The position numbers and the translations under genes were made by a program. A DNA stretch of 24,076 bases from a virus. Location of the stretch: the IMG/VR virus record IMGVR_UViG_3300025120_000542, positions 1 to 24,076 of that record; one strand, given 5' to 3'. Positions 7,101 to 13,654 of the stretch are shown in pieces; the stretch's first letter is position 1; each line of letters starts with the position of its first letter. Under the pieces are notes generated by a model. The model did no database searches, had not been told where the DNA came from, and saw only the letters and a list, made by a program, of their open reading frames with translations.

Positions 7101-9392
7101 CTCAGGTATTCTAATATTCTTATTTGCAAATACTGACTCGTCAACACTTGTAATGCTTCTATCTTCGTTTCTTTTTTTGGCGTAAAGAGAAGCGTCAAAC
7201 ATATTGACAAAAGGCTTAACCTCAAACTCATCACTCTTTGATTTCTTTTTCTTTATCCCGGTGATATGCCCTGCTATCACTTCTCCTGACGAGGTAACAA
7301 CAACGGGCTTGCCATCTGGGCCTTTCTTAGCTGCGTAGGTTTCTGTTTCTATCTCGCCTGTTCTTATGTTGCCAAACTTCGCCCCAAGAACATCCTTCAC
7401 TTCTTCTACCGTAAAAGAATTTGTTGGGGTCTTGCCTTTAGCCATTCTTTTTTTGTTAATTCTCTGACTCATTGTCAGCTTAGACGGGGCTGTATTGTTT
7501 ATCTCTTCGTTTGATAGTTGCTCGTTAAAGCCCTCAATAACAGTTGTTCCTCCTGCTTGGTTCAACTCAGCAGAGGTGTAAGTGTTTTGGTCTGTATTGA
7601 GAGTCTTCCAGCCGTAAGCAAACATGGTGCTTCTTTCTTCTGGAGAAAGATCTAGCCCAGAGTTATCAATAGCTGTATTTATTCTTTGTGCAACCTCTGC
7701 GTCAGAAAGCTGCTCATTAAGGTTTCCCGCAAGGCTTATCGCCTCTTCTTTTTGGTTGCCTGCAAAAGGTTTTCCGTAGCGAATGCCGCCAGCCACCACT
7801 TCAAAAATTCGCGTACCATCAGGGGCTGTTTTTTCTTCAACATCAAAAGAAGCTTCGGGGATGTAATCTTTTTCTTTTGTGGAGTACTCTATTCCTTCAA
7901 ACGTGAAGACTTCATCCTTATTTTTTTTAGCATTAGCAAATGCAGCTTCAAACCTTGCAGCTTTTTCTCTTGCTTTTTTACCAGCTAATAAGAATTTTCC
8001 TCCAGCCAACTGCCTTATACGCCTAGCGTACTGAAGCATTGGATCTTTGCTTCTTCTGGATGGTATGTTTGTGGGTGCTGGCAGGACAACCTGTGAGGAA
8101 ATCCCCTCAACAGGAACTCCGTCCCTAGAAAGAACTACATTGGTAAAGGTTCCGTCATCGTTAACTCTCCTAACGTAACGCTCCTCTCTGCCTTTCTTGA
8201 AAGAAATTTTTTCTTCCGCCTGAAACTCATTACCTTCCCTGTCTACGACATTCAGGTATGCCCCAGAGCTACCCGCCGCCCCGGCAAGCTCTCCACGCCT
8301 TGGTGCTTCTATTTCGCCAAGATCCACTTCAGAAGCAGTAGATGGCGCTAGTCCCTGTCTTGCAGCCAGCTCTTGTTCGTAGACAACTTGAGCAGAAGAA
8401 ACCTCTTGAGCTAATTTTTCTCTTTCTATTTCCAAGATCTCTTTAGCGTTTTTTTGAGCTTCGATCTGTGCATCAGCACCCATCTGCCTTCTTCGTCCGG
8501 CTGCACCATCCAAGGCTAGATCTGCAAGCGTACCAACCGCACCACCTATGGTGAAATCGTCAAGCATAGAGTCTGATCGGGCAAGGTTTTCGTTATAGAT
8601 GCCGCGCTCTGTAGCGTCTTGAAGTATGCCTGCAACTGCTTCTTGGACACCCTCAACAACGCCGGTTCCCAAGGCTTCTTTAATTCTTGCTGCAATGGTC
8701 GCTTTTACTTCTGGGTTGGCATTTTTAGAAATCCTAGACAAGATTCGGGTTGGGGCAAAAAGCTCACTAGCACCTATTACTGAGCCAAAAACACCAATGG
8801 CAAGGTCTTCGTCACCCTCAGAGATCTCTATCCCTTGGTCTCTTGCTGCTTGTATTCTCTGGGCTTGATCTCCAGCTCCAGAACCAACAGCCAGAGCGCC
8901 TGCTCCCCCCAACTGACCAAGACTAGCAAGCTTTCCTGTGGCTCCAGCCACCTTGAGCACCCCTGCCGGGGTAAAGAAGCTGGCAAAGGAGCCAAGCCCC
9001 TCGCCAAACTTTGTCATCCATGTGTCTCTGTAAGCCTCATCAGCTCCCATTGACTCTTGCAGAGCAGCCCTACCATCTCTTGCAAGGCTGACCATTGCGT
9101 TATCTTCACCACTGTCTATAAGATCTTCTAACCCTATAGTGTTGGTGGCAGCATCAGCTAGTTCAGCAAGACCCTCGCCTGCTGTGAGGAAAGATCCTGC
9201 GAATCCACGGGGGATCGCCTTGGCTGTCTCAAAGACTTGACCGCCAAAGGTTCTTTCATCGGCGAAGGGATCTTCCCCTTGCTCTGCATCGTACTCCTCA
9301 AAGAGAGCCTTTATCTGCATGGGGTTTGGGGGGGACGCTCCCTCGACCCGCAGAATACGACCCGCAGGATCTCCCACTTCATAGATAGGCAT
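1125..9392 (-). CDS. giant polyvalent internal-virion/ejection-type protein (2755 aa)
   Basis: I place the start at the ATG 9392-9390, which overlaps the stop of the upstream gene as TAATG; the frame is open a further 36 codons upstream but that part lies over the neighbour's coding end. The N-terminal ~330 residues contain Gly/Ala-rich hydrophobic helices typical of ejected phage proteins. Residues 974-978 read HEQVH, an HExxH metallopeptidase-type motif. A module from about 1200 to 1400 carries GNSNRWYDQFG and DVHMARVFG. The C-terminal part (about 1870-2500) resembles the large polyvalent protein domain LPD38, with RDPGFMFANMMRDT near 2231 and FLNARFQGLDVLYRG near 2385. KFSR linkers occur at 1127 and 1850. 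By analogy with T7 gp16 and other polyvalent phage proteins it is probably packaged and ejected into the host. Domain names are from recall, not a search. Confidence 0.8.
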   Translation of the reverse strand: MPIYEVGDPAGRILRVEGASPPNPMQIKALFEEYDAEQGEDPFADERTFGGQVFETAKAIPRGFAGSFLTAGEGLAELADAATNTIGLEDLIDSGEDNAMVSLARDGRAALQESMGADEAYRDTWMTKFGEGLGSFASFFTPAGVLKVAGATGKLASLGQLGGAGALAVGSGAGDQAQRIQAARDQGIEISEGDEDLAIGVFGSVIGASELFAPTRILSRISKNANPEVKATIAARIKEALGTGVVEGVQEAVAGILQDATERGIYNENLARSDSMLDDFTIGGAVGTLADLALDGAAGRRRQMGADAQIEAQKNAKEILEIEREKLAQEVSSAQVVYEQELAARQGLAPSTASEVDLGEIEAPRRGELAGAAGSSGAYLNVVDREGNEFQAEEKISFKKGREERYVRRVNDDGTFTNVVLSRDGVPVEGISSQVVLPAPTNIPSRRSKDPMLQYARRIRQLAGGKFLLAGKKAREKAARFEAAFANAKKNKDEVFTFEGIEYSTKEKDYIPEASFDVEEKTAPDGTRIFEVVAGGIRYGKPFAGNQKEEAISLAGNLNEQLSDAEVAQRINTAIDNSGLDLSPEERSTMFAYGWKTLNTDQNTYTSAELNQAGGTTVIEGFNEQLSNEEINNTAPSKLTMSQRINKKRMAKGKTPTNSFTVEEVKDVLGAKFGNIRTGEIETETYAAKKGPDGKPVVVTSSGEVIAGHITGIKKKKSKSDEFEVKPFVNMFDASLYAKKRNEDRSITSVDESVFANKNIRIPELNRLLDSKNIVTEVGSPEFRVLIEAFTGVKASGSKRINDLSNAEMKILYQKIRSLPQFADPTPLVNFLPTKAPAIEAVQEEVVPDDQPPLLLPQKTLGDEKLEVIQKALDERMDKTGLGDIRATISRTLQNVLRNAEGELVFGVRPRAAGEVGGESFGGSASLILDDAPPSDVQAFYSTPTGEIFLGLDKIDSTLPVEQQVDRAIELLHHEQVHAMREANLFTDKEWSILSKATENVKSDRVPDQTFLRVASENYRDLTDEGKIEEAVAELVRAARRNPKIISGKPKNLLSRIPELFARLKGFLSGSGYTTFEGLIADIESGAVGARERGGRLPQEVAEIVARGTSEGQRMPDFIPEASLEDKFSRQGLPIKTRVPTPEELSPILPIGEVEQGLLDLFKASEAPTSSQLAKVTGSPSPRTSKTKSGRKIKNKLDSNVKPTPFTTLRMMARVGLAGNSNRWYDQFGVGIREIVGEKNLPEASVVFGITSQQNSAEQNLADTLHIMAVARKIDPVKDKDKFIKELRNGKRPGGQGLKITGDQINRITRLYNEGFAEAGLKTSTYMQMIQDRAANKFNPFSVQDVHMARVFGFNRKKIDPDSNRVVDDAKIPTDNSYRYAQFLTSKLAEEFRVTPNQMQAALWFYAKSNLSPLKESGRKGKPGTWDSAKNVSQPEIKQIQDMVNSGVFDKNNAATPALADPIKASNKITTKSVSFSNILQNEDLLSVARARAPKAVFSANPGNARGYGFPAEVELSEIVDFNREAIDVITDESGQIPFLRDLGISHEVTETFGSYEGIEPSITVKLLDGTPRQASFAANILGDALLQDAAIMARPSFGSGSQVGVALQKKDGSNFELEELEVIGRSVNPEKSPYGLNFTLVSPDVLSFMDGRVYDDSVVYNEVEMLPEFIEELSTKLPTSLDVDTVAFYQEGDYFESSDYKKNIRIIGSEGGVPGSSDIYGRIDDTLYKPFWELYTRTADRLGFEPDTKERPDPRVDERGQPLKIESVGEMSVLRERADGSLVGGDSDIQKVTRDAGAVQKVVDKNEQDAVETPADHVPRFSFTADPEAQYIAQNPEEGITPSPTLTDKFSRRNSPELAPEAQSVVSRVSAKPETDATPGETYLEAAQTFKGKLSQYLTKFKQETMQNYARLEVLNRDPAFKENLADTSSIAAALFADRSMGIVASALKSGVVVYQDGMTRVVDFVYINKSGVRKTYKGLVDVMAPLYSNEYNVSLEELAQAYAIAKRADRLRKQGLPVPTEAGDLAVLEAEIAKFKNEDGVPIIEEWYDTWQAYNSKTVEFMKATGIVDDALAQKWIEMSDYIPFYRQADAVEGETVDLGKNVPQMFKRNMTTAVKLTKLKGSEKAVNVPMLDAITRNLSMAIDSGMKNVAQQRIVRDMIQIGLAEKATPEQRRNKTQNYVVSFKVDGVDQHYSIKDPLIYESMQPISAPLMGTSLVGGPSKLLREMITRDPGFMFANMMRDTLSAYVTSGANFIPVIDTVKNINLNFEELERFGVVGGYDFSNDPEDIVRAFGDYSKERGVDVDGTGDSIGIFKKLWNWSGNATTASDAATRKAVYYDVLARTGNEAEAAFQALEVINFSRRGRNPGVRLLTTAIPFLNARFQGLDVLYRGFMGHNSADKEKSRRQATATALMRGSIITATTMAYWLMFSDDEEYKKATDEQRDLNWILPLPKSFGVDVPLRIPVPFEVGLLFKTIPERILDTYGVAEVFGKTGQTSQRELGESLTRGVGETLALNPLGAQIVAPLIEAVWNKNFYTGRDIVPFYLSQNSSQGLIARASNTELAKLIGKSDLPIIGNTSPMKIDHVMRGYVGTIGGYIIDVVDEMIFKNPAVLGDKGTAAPTKDFTQLPVMKRFFLNKFSSGDVQDFYDLRAEVKELSGDLKRLVEEDRLDEYEAVFRARGHLLAMKDTLNYTGRRLSELRKQRQIVERSDLSSDLKRDMIDEIQNEIEAAVRFTPILKREANLPVRKNIGL

Positions 9393-12088
9393 TATCCAGC
9401 TTTCCCTTGGATGGTGTACCCAGCAGTGCTGTCTGAGGGTGCCCCCATTCCCGAACCAAATTGATTGATAGCATCTCCAGCCATTCTTCTCAGATACCAC
9501 GCCCTTCTTTTCGTATCACTCATAGAGCTTAGCTCTATAGCTAAGGCAGGATTATTAGCCATTAAGGTTTTAATCTCTGCATCTACGATATGATCTGGGA
9601 ATTGGGCTGCAAACTCTCGGGAATTGGCTAGTGCTGTTGCCGACTCTGCGCTGGCATCGTAGTACCTTGCCATTGCCTCATTTTTAAGCCTGTCACTTCC
9701 TGCTTCTTGAACCTTTAAAAGCAGCTCTGATCGTTGGAGGACAGCGTTGTACAGTTTTTCATTACGGTTAATGGCATTCTCAGCGCCTTTTATTGCCAAG
9801 TTCTGAAGAGCAATATCTCGCTCGTTCTGCGCTTCAAGAGTTTTAATTCCAAGAGTGGATTGTTGCTGCCTATCTGCTAGTTCTATTTGACGCTGAAGCG
9901 TAGTAAGCCCTTTCTCTTCTTCTCTAGCTTCTCTTCTGGAAAGCATAGCCGCCTCGCCTGCCTTAGAAATACCTCCAGCCATGTCGCCCCCAGCTATCCC
10001 AGCGCCAAGCTGGATTAGGGCGTTAGAGCCTGCATCTCTTCTTGCCTGTTCAGCAGCTAGTTTAGACCTAGCTTCTTCCTTCTCTAACAAACCCTTGAAA
10101 TCTACTTTATGACCCAAGTAGTCTAACTTTTTCCCCAGCTCACCCTTTAACTCAGAAAGATCAACCGTTCCAAATGCAGGCATTGCGGGGTCAACGAAAC
10201 CACTCCCTTGACCTCCCGCACCGCCACCAGTCAAAGCAGCTACTCTAGCCTGCTCTGCTGCCTCGGCATCCGCAGCATCATCTATTTCAAATTGCGCGAA
10301 GATATTTTTAAACTCAGGCTCAGAGATTTCTATACTTTTGTATTGAGCGTACTCGTCAAGAGTGCCCGGAGCAAACAGCTCTCGATCTCTGGCCTGTTCT
10401 GCTGCAAGAACATTTTCATTAAATGTTCTGGTTATATCTGGGCCTTCAAGGTAGCCTCTATCACCTAAAGCTTCTCTTTTGGCAATAATGTCTCTTTGTC
10501 TAGCTTCAGACTCTGCTCCGGGCAGAGCATACGCCCCAGCACCCGGAATTACTCCCATGGCACTAGGCGTTTCCCTCAAATCAGCGATACCTGCCGCCCT
10601 CTCTCTTTCTATAGCCTTATTCATAGCCTCTTCGTATGTCGCTCTCATTTCTGGCGTTGCTTGACTTAGTAGCTCCTCGGATATACCAAGCTGAGACATG
10701 ATCCTTTTAATATCTGGAATTCTCCTCCCATCATACATCCGATAAGGCATCATCCCGCCATCGGCAGCCATTTCCAGCGTTTCTCCAGCGTAGATCATGT
10801 CTGGATTGGAGATTTTGTTAGCTAAAGCAAGAGCCTCTACGGTTGTTCCGTGAGCTTGGGCAATACCCGAAAGGGTGTCCCCTCTTTGGATCTCATACCT
10901 AGCTGAACCCAGCTCTTCCAAAACATTCAAAGCGTCTAGATTTTCGGCCTCTGCTTCTTGTTTAGCAGCCACTCTTGGGTTTACTTTAACTGAGCCTGCT
11001 TCAGGCGCGGCTATCAGCTTAGCCAATTCAGGATCAAAGCCCTCCAAGAAGCCAGCCTCCCCGAGTTTGGGCTTGGCAGATCTAGATACATCATCCTGCA
11101 AGGCCGTTAAAGATATGCTTGGCTTTGCAGAAATCTGAGCTAACCTAGCCGCATCAATGCCTAAATTTTCTTCTTCGGACAAGCCGCTTGTAAGAGTTTT
11201 TTGAGGCTCGGAATATTCTGCGGCAATCTCCTCTAAAGGGGGAACATAAAACCCATGAGACTCCAAGGCTTGCGTTAATTCCCCAATATCTGGAGGACGA
11301 CGAAGATTTAAAGCTGCGGCTACAAGCTTTGGAACTTGCTCTTGGGAAAGACCCTTCTGGACTGCTCTATCTATAACCCCTTGCACCCCCCCTCCGACAC
11401 CCGTATCTTCTCCAAGCGCACCCAAGATCGTTTCTTTTTCGGGATCACCTTCCGCATACATGATTTGGTTGCCCATCCTGTTCAGCACCGGACTCCCCAT
11501 ATCATCTCTTCTGCCGCGAGGATAAACGCCTCCTTCATTAATATAAGAGCCTCCGCCCATATTTGTTATGTTGTACTCCAGCGGGAAAGGAACCGTCTTT
11601 CCCTGATCCATCCGATAAGGCATCATGCCGCCACCGGCAGCCATCATCCCTTGCTGCATCATAGGATCTTGCATCATAGGATCTTGCATTGGCATCTGCA
11701 TCATTGGGTCTTGAGGCATCTGCTGACCCATCGCAAGATCTTGAGGCATCTGCCCCATCATGGGATCTTGCATCTGCCCCATCATAGGATCTTGCATTGG
11801 CGGCTGCATCATGGGGTCTTGGCCCATCATTGGATCTGGTGCGCCCATAGCCATACTCATTAACGGGTCAGGGTTAGGGTTCATGGCTGCTATGCCGCCC
11901 GAAATTATCTGTTCTGTAACGGTGTTTTGGGGAACCTGCTCATCAAACTTGCTCCTCATCTTCTCCCGTCTTTGAATCTCAGAGACAACTAGATACTGGG
12001 GGACATTCCCTGTCGGGGCTTGCGCCTCCTCGACAAGCACCTGATCAGGCAATCCTTTGATGAGATCTTCTTGTTCAAGTATATTCAT
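9392..12088 (-). CDS. Met-rich LysM-domain virion protein (898 aa)
   Basis: Residues 398 to about 440 (YEIQRGDTLSGIAQAHGTT, then the typical NP..I.AGE.L ending) form a clear LysM domain, a peptidoglycan-binding module. Before it, residues ~73-150 are a low-complexity tract with seven DPMM units separated by Gln, Met and Pro. GGMMPYRM occurs twice, just after that tract and again just after the LysM. The C-terminal ~200 residues are Gly/Ala-rich, then long and helical with many Glu, Arg and Gln. The protein sits between the 354-aa protein and the giant polyvalent protein and overlaps the latter (TAATG), so an internal-virion or tail role with contact to peptidoglycan during DNA entry is likely. 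GAGG lies 7 bases before the ATG. The LysM call is firm; the virion role is inferred from context. Confidence 0.8.
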   Translation of the reverse strand: MNILEQEDLIKGLPDQVLVEEAQAPTGNVPQYLVVSEIQRREKMRSKFDEQVPQNTVTEQIISGGIAAMNPNPDPLMSMAMGAPDPMMGQDPMMQPPMQDPMMGQMQDPMMGQMPQDLAMGQQMPQDPMMQMPMQDPMMQDPMMQQGMMAAGGGMMPYRMDQGKTVPFPLEYNITNMGGGSYINEGGVYPRGRRDDMGSPVLNRMGNQIMYAEGDPEKETILGALGEDTGVGGGVQGVIDRAVQKGLSQEQVPKLVAAALNLRRPPDIGELTQALESHGFYVPPLEEIAAEYSEPQKTLTSGLSEEENLGIDAARLAQISAKPSISLTALQDDVSRSAKPKLGEAGFLEGFDPELAKLIAAPEAGSVKVNPRVAAKQEAEAENLDALNVLEELGSARYEIQRGDTLSGIAQAHGTTVEALALANKISNPDMIYAGETLEMAADGGMMPYRMYDGRRIPDIKRIMSQLGISEELLSQATPEMRATYEEAMNKAIERERAAGIADLRETPSAMGVIPGAGAYALPGAESEARQRDIIAKREALGDRGYLEGPDITRTFNENVLAAEQARDRELFAPGTLDEYAQYKSIEISEPEFKNIFAQFEIDDAADAEAAEQARVAALTGGGAGGQGSGFVDPAMPAFGTVDLSELKGELGKKLDYLGHKVDFKGLLEKEEARSKLAAEQARRDAGSNALIQLGAGIAGGDMAGGISKAGEAAMLSRREAREEEKGLTTLQRQIELADRQQQSTLGIKTLEAQNERDIALQNLAIKGAENAINRNEKLYNAVLQRSELLLKVQEAGSDRLKNEAMARYYDASAESATALANSREFAAQFPDHIVDAEIKTLMANNPALAIELSSMSDTKRRAWYLRRMAGDAINQFGSGMGAPSDSTAGYTIQGKAG
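11642..11860 (-). repeat. imperfect DNA repeat encoding DPMM units
   Basis: A motif like CATCATAGGATCTTG recurs many times with variation on the plus strand here and encodes Met-Met-Gln-Asp-Pro in the minus-strand LysM gene. Spacing stays a multiple of three, so copies could be gained or lost without a frameshift. Confidence 0.7.
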
Positions 12089-12090
12089 AT

Positions 12091-13155
12091 TTAACCTCTC
12101 AATGCTCTATACAAACCAAGCCCACCAATACCAGCACCCAACGCCTGTTGTGTCGCTGAAGGGCCGCCGTACATACTTCTTGTTTGGTCTGGTGAGACAG
12201 GTAATCCCTGCAACATCTGACTGAAAACATTGAGCTGCTGGTAAGGATACGTTCTCTGGCGCAGGTAGTCTTCGTAACCTGTGTCGAGCGATCTTTGCGC
12301 CATACCTCTTCTGATTTCGCCAACACCGCCCAAGGCTCCCAGCCTTTCGAGTGCCATTGCCTGATCTGCCTTGCCCAAATCACCTAGCATTCCTGCGGCC
12401 TGCAACGATTGGCCTCTTGTTGCCATGTCCTGACCAAGACCTGCAAGCCCCAGCCTTGACCTTTGCTCCATCAACGCCGCGTTCTGCTGTCTTGCCTGCA
12501 TCCTGCGGCTGTCTTCTTCCATTCTGGATCTTCTGTCGGCCTCGATACCCTGCATCGCTTGCTGATAACCAGCTAATCCACCTTGAGCCTGCATGTCGCC
12601 AAGCTGCTGATTCAGGTTTCTCTGCCGCTCAGACTGCATAATAGCCTCTCGGTAGCCACCTAACCCGCCAGCTTGAGCCGCCTGACCTGCAATCTGGTTA
12701 CCCTGCATGTCAGACTGCCTAATGGCTTCCCGCTTCTGAATGTCTGTAACGTTCTGCTGGTACGGGTTCATATAGGCACCAACAGTATAAGGGTTGGCAA
12801 CGCTACCGCCGAAATAGTCCGTTCTCTGCGTAGGCGGCTGGAACTGCCTTGCAAGATCCATTCCCTGTCCTGTGGGCTGGTAGCCAACTTGGGTGCTAAT
12901 GTCAGTCGCAGACCCTATCTGTGAGGGCGCGCCCTGCATACCCATCTGGGCTGTACCTTCTTGCGCCATCGACTCATAAGGGTCAAAGTACGCCATCCGC
13001 TGACCGGGATAAGGGGTGTACGGCCTTGTTGACTCATATGCCGTCCTGCCAAGCAGATTTTCAAACCAAGGCCGCGCATACTCCGGCAAATTGTTTTGAG
13101 TTACCGTGCTTGTGGTGTGACTTGGTGCGCTACCGCCACCTTTCATCCTAATCAT
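12091..13155 (-). CDS. Gln/Met-rich virion-type protein (354 aa)
   Basis: I do not recognise an enzyme domain. The N-terminus carries a GGGSAP segment and a stretch NLPEYARPWFENLLGRTAYE followed by Tyr/Pro-rich residues (TRPYTPYPGQRMAYFDPYES). The middle (about 150-300) is rich in Gln, Met, Ala and Arg and looks helical or coiled-coil. The C-terminus is Gly-rich. Proteins of this look sit in the structural modules of uncultured marine phages. The start ATG (13155) overlaps the end of the upstream gene by 8 bases and has AAGGA eight bases before it; a second Met three codons in follows another AGG. It ends two bases before the LysM gene's ATG. An internal-virion or connector role is inferred from position only. 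Confidence 0.7.
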   Translation of the reverse strand: MIRMKGGGSAPSHTTSTVTQNNLPEYARPWFENLLGRTAYESTRPYTPYPGQRMAYFDPYESMAQEGTAQMGMQGAPSQIGSATDISTQVGYQPTGQGMDLARQFQPPTQRTDYFGGSVANPYTVGAYMNPYQQNVTDIQKREAIRQSDMQGNQIAGQAAQAGGLGGYREAIMQSERQRNLNQQLGDMQAQGGLAGYQQAMQGIEADRRSRMEEDSRRMQARQQNAALMEQRSRLGLAGLGQDMATRGQSLQAAGMLGDLGKADQAMALERLGALGGVGEIRRGMAQRSLDTGYEDYLRQRTYPYQQLNVFSQMLQGLPVSPDQTRSMYGGPSATQQALGAGIGGLGLYRALRG

Positions 13156-13654
13156 GGGTTATATCCTTTTCATAAAAGACCAGCGACTCTTCATAGCCAG
13201 ACTTCTTTAGTTTTCGAGAAAAACCTTTTCTTCCCCAAATCTCTATACAGTGGCAACCAACATCCTTTGCGTATCGCTCAAGCTTGTTTAATACCACATC
13301 AATGGTAGAACCCCCTGTCTGCCCATCAATGCCACCGGCAAACTGGATAGCTAAGGCAATCTTATTGGGGTAATGGATAATTTCGGTTGTCAATGCGTTG
13401 GTAATCTCATTGTCTTTATCAAAGGTTACCCAAAGCTGTTGCTTTCCATTCGCTAGAGCAAAAAACAAACTCCGAAGATCCCACCTGCCGCCTGTCCTGT
13501 CAGCTCCTCCCCTTAATAATCCTTCAACATCAGGCCAAACGGTATTGACGTAATTAGAAGGCACCAGAGTAACCGTGTAATTAGCAACCCCTTCTTCTAT
13601 TGGAGTTATCTCGGCTAGGGAAAGATCATCTATTGGTTGCAAGTTGGCTTTCAT
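13148..13654 (-). CDS. GNAT-like protein, T7 gp13-like (168 aa)
   Basis: The protein has the length and strand/helix order of a GNAT acetyltransferase: a beta-rich first half with QLWVTFDKDNEITNALTTE, a central strand KIALAIQFAGG, a helix LNKLERYAKDVGC, then CIEIWGRKGFSRKLKKSGYE and a final strand. The usual acetyl-CoA loop (R/Q-x-x-G-x-G/A) is not visible; GGIDGQTGG stands in its place, so catalytic activity is doubtful. Short GNAT-like proteins of this type occur beside the internal virion genes of T7-like phages, where gp13 is a structural or assembly protein, and the same position is seen here. It starts at an ATGA overlap with the 636-aa gene. Confidence 0.65.
   Translation of the reverse strand: MKANLQPIDDLSLAEITPIEEGVANYTVTLVPSNYVNTVWPDVEGLLRGGADRTGGRWDLRSLFFALANGKQQLWVTFDKDNEITNALTTEIIHYPNKIALAIQFAGGIDGQTGGSTIDVVLNKLERYAKDVGCHCIEIWGRKGFSRKLKKSGYEESLVFYEKDITHD

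Noticed and set aside
9393-9500. A 36-residue N-terminal extension of the giant protein
   Set aside because: It lies entirely over the coding end of the upstream LysM gene and its Trp/His/Cys-rich sequence is unlike the rest; the TAATG overlap at 9392 gives a natural start.
11336-11863. Plus-strand ORF with many His-Leu-Ile repeats
   Set aside because: It is the reverse reading of the DPMM repeat tract and matches no plausible protein.
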